64,000 nt of DNA. Origin: Rheinheimera sp. SA_1. GTDB lineage: Bacteria; Pseudomonadota; Gammaproteobacteria; Enterobacterales; Alteromonadaceae. Location: contig NZ_LXWK01000016.1 in assembly GCF_001669775.1 (NCBI RefSeq), positions 186,001-250,000 of the forward strand. Direction: 5' to 3'. The notes under the pieces are model-generated. The model was not told where the DNA came from. It searched no databases and worked only from the letters and a program-made list of their open reading frames with translations. The stretch's first letter is position 1. Every line of letters starts with the position of its first letter. Shown here piece by piece: positions 60,714 through 64,000 of the stretch. The position numbers and the translations under genes are program-made.

Positions 60714-60870
60714 ACTGGCGTTTTAAATCGGCAATACTTTTGTGTTCGGTATTTTTTTTCAGCTCCAGACCTTCATAGGCCAGGCTGGTCCGGTAATTGT
60801 CCAGATTCGGCGTAAACCGGGCTTCATGGTCCAGTGATTTGTTCGGTGATTTCATCGCAGATGTTGTCAT
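60703..60870 (-). CDS. YhfG-like antitoxin for Fic
   Basis: The 55-aa protein has SLAYEG (about 30-35), which fits the Fic inhibitory motif (S/T)xxxE(G/N) whose Glu blocks ATP binding in the active site. The length and the end IADLKRQYAR resemble E. coli YhfG. GGAGGAAAC lies before the ATG at 60870; the frame is open 18 codons further without similarity. It overlaps fic by 11 bases, as in class I Fic toxin-antitoxin pairs. Confidence 0.8.
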   Translation of the reverse strand: MTTSAMKSPNKSLDHEARFTPNLDNYRTSLAYEGLELKKNTEHKSIADLKRQYAR

Positions 60871-60924
60871 TTGTTTCCTCCGCACAAGCTTGCCAAGTAT
60901 AGCGTTGAAATCTTTGAGCGTCAC

Positions 60925-61052
60925 CTATCCCCTGCATCATTGAAGATTCGGGGTTGTTGGCCGCCTTCACTCACCCCAGTCACATAGAACAGCTATGCTC
61001 CTGGAGATTCGTTCAGTTGCCGCCTACCCGAATCTTCAATGATTCTGGGTAT
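60925..61052. repeat. Palindromic dispersed repeat, copy 3
   Basis: ATCATTGAAGATTCGGG (60936-60952) pairs perfectly over 17 bases with CCCGAATCTTCAATGAT (61027-61043). The core carries CACATAGAACAGCTATG, the same as copy 1. It lacks the GGAACGCCAGCCCG arms of copy 1, so it is a deleted form. It lies between the antitoxin gene and rhlE. Confidence 0.8.
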
Positions 61053-61138
61053 AGATCAACCCCCTGTTCCAGGCTCAACCAAAAACCAGGTTTGGCCGGG
61101 AACAAGGTGACAACTGTCTAAATCACACAAATGACTTA

Positions 61139-62518
61139 TTAACGTTTACCACGACCGCCACTGTTGCTCGATCCGGCATTTTTCATCGCATTGGTTTTTT
61201 TCAGATGCACATTTTTTGGGGCAGCGTTAGCGGCAGTACCTGTATCTGCTGGTTTTGCGCGACGTGGCTTACCCTTTGGCTGTGGCTGACCTGAACTGTC
61301 CAAATCAATAAAGGTTTCACTGGCTTTGTTCGAACGACCCGACAATACCTTACGGGAAATACTTTTCAGCAACGACACCCGGTTACTGACTTCAAAACCT
61401 GGTGTGATGATGCGTTCGATTTTGCCACCAATTAACTTTTGAATACGTTCTAATGTCTGCTCTTCTTCACGGCTGACAAAAGAAATGGCGTTACCGGTGG
61501 CACCAGCGCGACCGGTACGGCCGATACGGTGCACGTAATCTTCAGGTAAATATGGCAAATTAAAGTTCACCACGTAATCCAGTCCCTGAATATCCAAACC
61601 ACGGGCTGCGACTTCGGTGGCGATTAACACTTGCAGTTTGGCGGACTTAAATTCAGCAATAGCGCGGCGACGAGCGCCCTGGCTTTTATCACCATGACAG
61701 ACAGCGGCATTAATTTTACGCTGTTGCAATCCTGCCAATAACTGATCGGCTTGCTCTTTGGTACTGGTAAAGACCAGCACCTGAAACCAGTTTTTCTCTG
61801 CCAGTAACTTTTCAAATAATTCGATTTTGCGGGTTTCTTCGACCGGATAAACCACATGGTTCACGGTATCTGCGGTGCTATTGACCTTGGCGACTCGGAT
61901 TTGCTGGTGGTTTTTCAGAATTTTATGTGACAGTTCGTTCACTGCTGGCGACGTCGTTGCCGAAAACAACAAGGTCTGCCGTGAGTTCGAGGTCATTTGC
62001 AGTAACTTCAACACGTCGGCGCTAAAGCCCATATCGAGCATCCGGTCCGCTTCGTCCAGTACCACATATTCAACATCACTTAAAATGACATTGCCAAGCG
62101 CCATATGCTCCAGCAACCGGCCTGGCGTGCTGATCACAATATCAACACCAGCGGTTAATTTGTTGGCCTGGCCACCCATTTTCACACCGCCATATAAAGC
62201 AGTGGCCTTGATGTCCACAAATTGCGCATAACCGGCAACGGCTTCGGAAATTTGCTCGGCTAACTCACGGGTTGGGGTCAGGATTAAAGTGCGTGGGCGG
62301 CGCTCGACCCTTGGCGCTGGTTTATCCAGCATCCGTTGTAACAAAGGAATGGTAAAAGCCGCAGTTTTACCGGTACCGGTTTGGGCAGTTACTTGTAAAT
62401 CTTTACCGCGTCGGGCCGGCACGATTGCCTGTTCCTGAACCGGAGTCATAGTGCTGTAGCCACAAGCGACCAGCGCTCGTAATAAGTCTGGTGCTAAATC
62501 TAAAGACGAAAATTGCAT
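61139..62518 (-). CDS. rhlE: DEAD-box RNA helicase, RhlE type
   Basis: The 459-aa protein has all DEAD-box motifs: AQTGTGKT, PTRELAEQ, TPGRLLEH, VLDEADRML, SAT, and HRIGRTGR. The short N-terminus MQFSSLDLAPDLLRALVACGY is typical of RhlE. The basic C-terminal tail (about 400-459, rich in Lys, Arg and Gly) aids RNA binding. It acts in ribosome assembly or mRNA turnover. Confidence 0.92.
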   Translation of the reverse strand: MQFSSLDLAPDLLRALVACGYSTMTPVQEQAIVPARRGKDLQVTAQTGTGKTAAFTIPLLQRMLDKPAPRVERRPRTLILTPTRELAEQISEAVAGYAQFVDIKATALYGGVKMGGQANKLTAGVDIVISTPGRLLEHMALGNVILSDVEYVVLDEADRMLDMGFSADVLKLLQMTSNSRQTLLFSATTSPAVNELSHKILKNHQQIRVAKVNSTADTVNHVVYPVEETRKIELFEKLLAEKNWFQVLVFTSTKEQADQLLAGLQQRKINAAVCHGDKSQGARRRAIAEFKSAKLQVLIATEVAARGLDIQGLDYVVNFNLPYLPEDYVHRIGRTGRAGATGNAISFVSREEEQTLERIQKLIGGKIERIITPGFEVSNRVSLLKSISRKVLSGRSNKASETFIDLDSSGQPQPKGKPRRAKPADTGTAANAAPKNVHLKKTNAMKNAGSSNSGGRGKR

Positions 62519-62626
62519 AAGAGTTCCTCTGTAGATTTGCTACAGTCAAAAAATAAGGGGCGGAATATACAGTATTTTGGCAGCAGAAGGGAGAAATGCT
62601 TGTGATTGTGTGAATTTCAGGCAGCT

Positions 62627-62650
62627 TTTACATCAAAATTTACATCAAAA
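62627..62650. repeat. Tandem 12-mer duplication
   Basis: TTTACATCAAAA occurs twice in a row (62627-62638 and 62639-62650) between rhlE and the DUF6172 gene. It is a short direct duplication of unknown role. Confidence 0.7.
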
Positions 62651-62707
62651 GGCGGTTTCTGCAATGAAATGCTTACCCCTAAGGATAAGCATCCTGACTT
62701 TTATTGC

Positions 62708-63019
62708 TTAAGCGTCGTCACCGTCTGCTGCATATGGTTTTGGCTGATGCTGGCAGGCTCTGGCCAGAATTTCGACATAACACTGTGGTTGTTCTTGCTC
62801 GATGGCGGCATCAAGATGTTTATTGATTTCAGAAGTAAAGATTTTTACCGCTAATTCTTCTGAGGCGCCAAAGCGACAATCGAATGTCCAGTAATCCGCA
62901 CCTGCTGGTAGCGGCTTGCGACGCTCTCTATTTAAGTACTTTTTAATATCGTACTTAATGGCGTCCGCCAAACGCGCAGGTTTCAGTTTCGGGTGAGTTA
63001 AAGCGATTGTCTTTTTCAT
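62708..63019 (-). CDS. DUF6172 family protein
   Basis: The 103-aa protein is highly charged: MKKTIALTHPKLKPARLADA, then KKYLNRERRKPLPAGADYW and CRFGASEELAVKIFTSEINKHLDAA. This fits DUF6172, a conserved family of unknown function in gammaproteobacteria. The ATG at 63019 has GGAA upstream; a TTG codon directly before it is less likely. It is alone between rhlE and the esterase. Confidence 0.8.
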   Translation of the reverse strand: MKKTIALTHPKLKPARLADAIKYDIKKYLNRERRKPLPAGADYWTFDCRFGASEELAVKIFTSEINKHLDAAIEQEQPQCYVEILARACQHQPKPYAADGDDA

Positions 63020-63117
63020 CAAAATTCCAACAGATATCTATTCATGGGGAAAGCTGGTTGAGCTTTTAAAAGCGCATTCTACAGATTTACGCCCAAGATA
63101 GCCGCGAATATCTTCGG

Positions 63118-64000
63118 TTAGCGCCTTTTTTGTTGCAACAACCAGTCAAATAAATCAGATCCGGCGTAAATTTGCCGCCAGGCGTCGTGCTCTGCCTGCT
63201 CCAATACGCTAAAACGCACATTGGTATGGCCAAGTTGGCGCAGGGTTTCGATACCCGGATAAAAATAGTCTTTGTTGATCGCGGAATCGCGTCCGGCGGC
63301 AAAGACCCATAACGGCGTTTTTGCTTTGGCAATCGGTGGCATCAGGTCCGGATGCCCCCAACCCACCACCGGCGCCACTGCGGCAAATAAATCCGGGTGT
63401 TTGCTGGCCAGATACCAACTTCCAAAACCACCATAACTAATCCCCGATAGATACAACCTGCTCTTGTCTACCCGATATTGCTGTTGGACTGTGCTGAGCA
63501 TGGCCAGTAAATCCTGCTCCGCCCGCTCCCAACCATCGGGTAACAAGGCTGGTACTTTACTCATATCGACAACAGGACTGGCCGGTCGGATTGGTTGTAC
63601 TGACTCTGACATCTGCGGCCGCGGCGGCACGCCTTGACTTAATCGTTGCGGGATTGCTGATTTTTGTCTTGCGGCGATATAAGGCACACTCCCCATCTGA
63701 AACATATGCAGTTGCGGCACCAAAATAATAAACGGCAAATCGCGTTTTTGGATCCAGGCTTCATACAAAGGCCCGTGGATTAAAGTGTAATCCAGCTCAT
63801 CCAGGCCATTACCGCGCTCACCATTGCCATGTAAAAACAGCAGTAGCGGCCACTGTTGCTGTGGCTTTTCGGCGTAGCCTTTTGGCAGATAAACCAGAAA
63901 TTGGCGCTTGCTTTGATCAATCTGACTTTGATAATTCAACCTCAGTAATTGCGCTGCACCCGTGTTAGCCGCCGCGGTACTAGCCATGGCCAACAGACAC
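63118..64000 (-). CDS. Secreted alpha/beta hydrolase, esterase type (5' end cut by window)
   Basis: At least 291 residues are visible. The frame stays open to the window edge, and residues before the first Met (CLLA) continue as the end of a signal peptide, so the true start lies beyond 64000. The fold marks are LLLFLHGNGERGNG (oxyanion region) and the nucleophile GISYGGFGSW, then a late Asp in FAAGRDSAI and His in LEQAEHDAW. It resembles PHB depolymerase/feruloyl-type esterases or predicted peptidases. The substrate is unknown. Confidence 0.78.
   Translation of the reverse strand, partial: CLLAMASTAAANTGAAQLLRLNYQSQIDQSKRQFLVYLPKGYAEKPQQQWPLLLFLHGNGERGNGLDELDYTLIHGPLYEAWIQKRDLPFIILVPQLHMFQMGSVPYIAARQKSAIPQRLSQGVPPRPQMSESVQPIRPASPVVDMSKVPALLPDGWERAEQDLLAMLSTVQQQYRVDKSRLYLSGISYGGFGSWYLASKHPDLFAAVAPVVGWGHPDLMPPIAKAKTPLWVFAAGRDSAINKDYFYPGIETLRQLGHTNVRFSVLEQAEHDAWRQIYAGSDLFDWLLQQKRR

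Noticed and set aside
62606-62854. 82-codon plus-strand frame with hydrophobic stretch
   Set aside because: It overlaps the DUF6172 gene on the other strand and has no start signal or family.

Overview
The window reads as chromosome of a free-living gammaproteobacterium of the Alteromonadales type, probably near Rheinheimera/Alishewanella/Shewanella. This is inferred from gene order and protein resemblance; no database search was possible. The supporting blocks are a HexR-controlled zwf-pgl-edd-glk-eda operon facing hexR and pykA, an astC-astA-astD-DUF1338 cluster, and the fabA / rmf-DUF3466-uup-glutaredoxin-rlmKL neighbourhood.

Layout. 1-3400 is an AT-rich accessory block of small minus-strand orphan genes. 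3.4-7.3 kb holds a DUF1543 protein, an M9 collagenase with a C-terminal dockerin-like tail, and a cohesin-like protein with a surface-sorting tail. 7.4-12.2 kb has a lipoprotein, an acetoacetate decarboxylase-family protein with an AraC regulator, and NAD malic enzyme. 12.2-17.5 kb is arginine (AST) catabolism under a divergent Lrp/AsnC regulator. 17.5-25.6 kb has two hydrolases, two chemoreceptors (one with a CZB zinc domain), a Dps-type protein, a LURP-one protein, and a flagellin-like/FlaF-like pair. 25.7-31.3 kb has the ABC-F protein YbiT, an EamA exporter divergent from a MocR regulator, and an orphan periplasmic binding protein. 31.4-42.2 kb is central sugar metabolism: Entner-Doudoroff genes, HexR, pyruvate kinase and an unlinked ATP-type phosphofructokinase. 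42.3-47.9 kb has a LytS/LytR-type two-component pair, an Mpo1-like membrane protein, a thioesterase, a HIT protein and an M61 peptidase. 48.2-50.5 kb encodes a second sorting-tail protein and a two-domain pectate lyase. 50.6-59.3 kb has a QueD-like two-domain protein, fabA with FadR-like and FabR-like sites, rmf, a DUF3466 GlyGly-CTERM protein, uup, a glutaredoxin-like protein and rlmKL. 59.5-61 kb has two tandem initiator tRNA genes followed by two 104-bp repeats carrying tRNA 3'-end remnants, then a Fic/antitoxin pair. 61-64 kb has a RhlE-type helicase, a DUF6172 protein and a truncated secreted esterase.

How the genes fit together. The collagenase, pectate lyase, periplasmic M61-like or esterase enzymes and sorting-tail proteins suggest an organism that degrades protein and plant polymers. 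Amino acids and sugars would then feed the AST and Entner-Doudoroff routes. Three exact or near HexR boxes tie zwf-eda, hexR and pykA into one circuit. The observations most worth following are the dockerin/cohesin pair, the flagellin-like/FlaF pair, the tRNA-remnant repeats beside the Fic module, and a three-copy palindromic intergenic repeat family.
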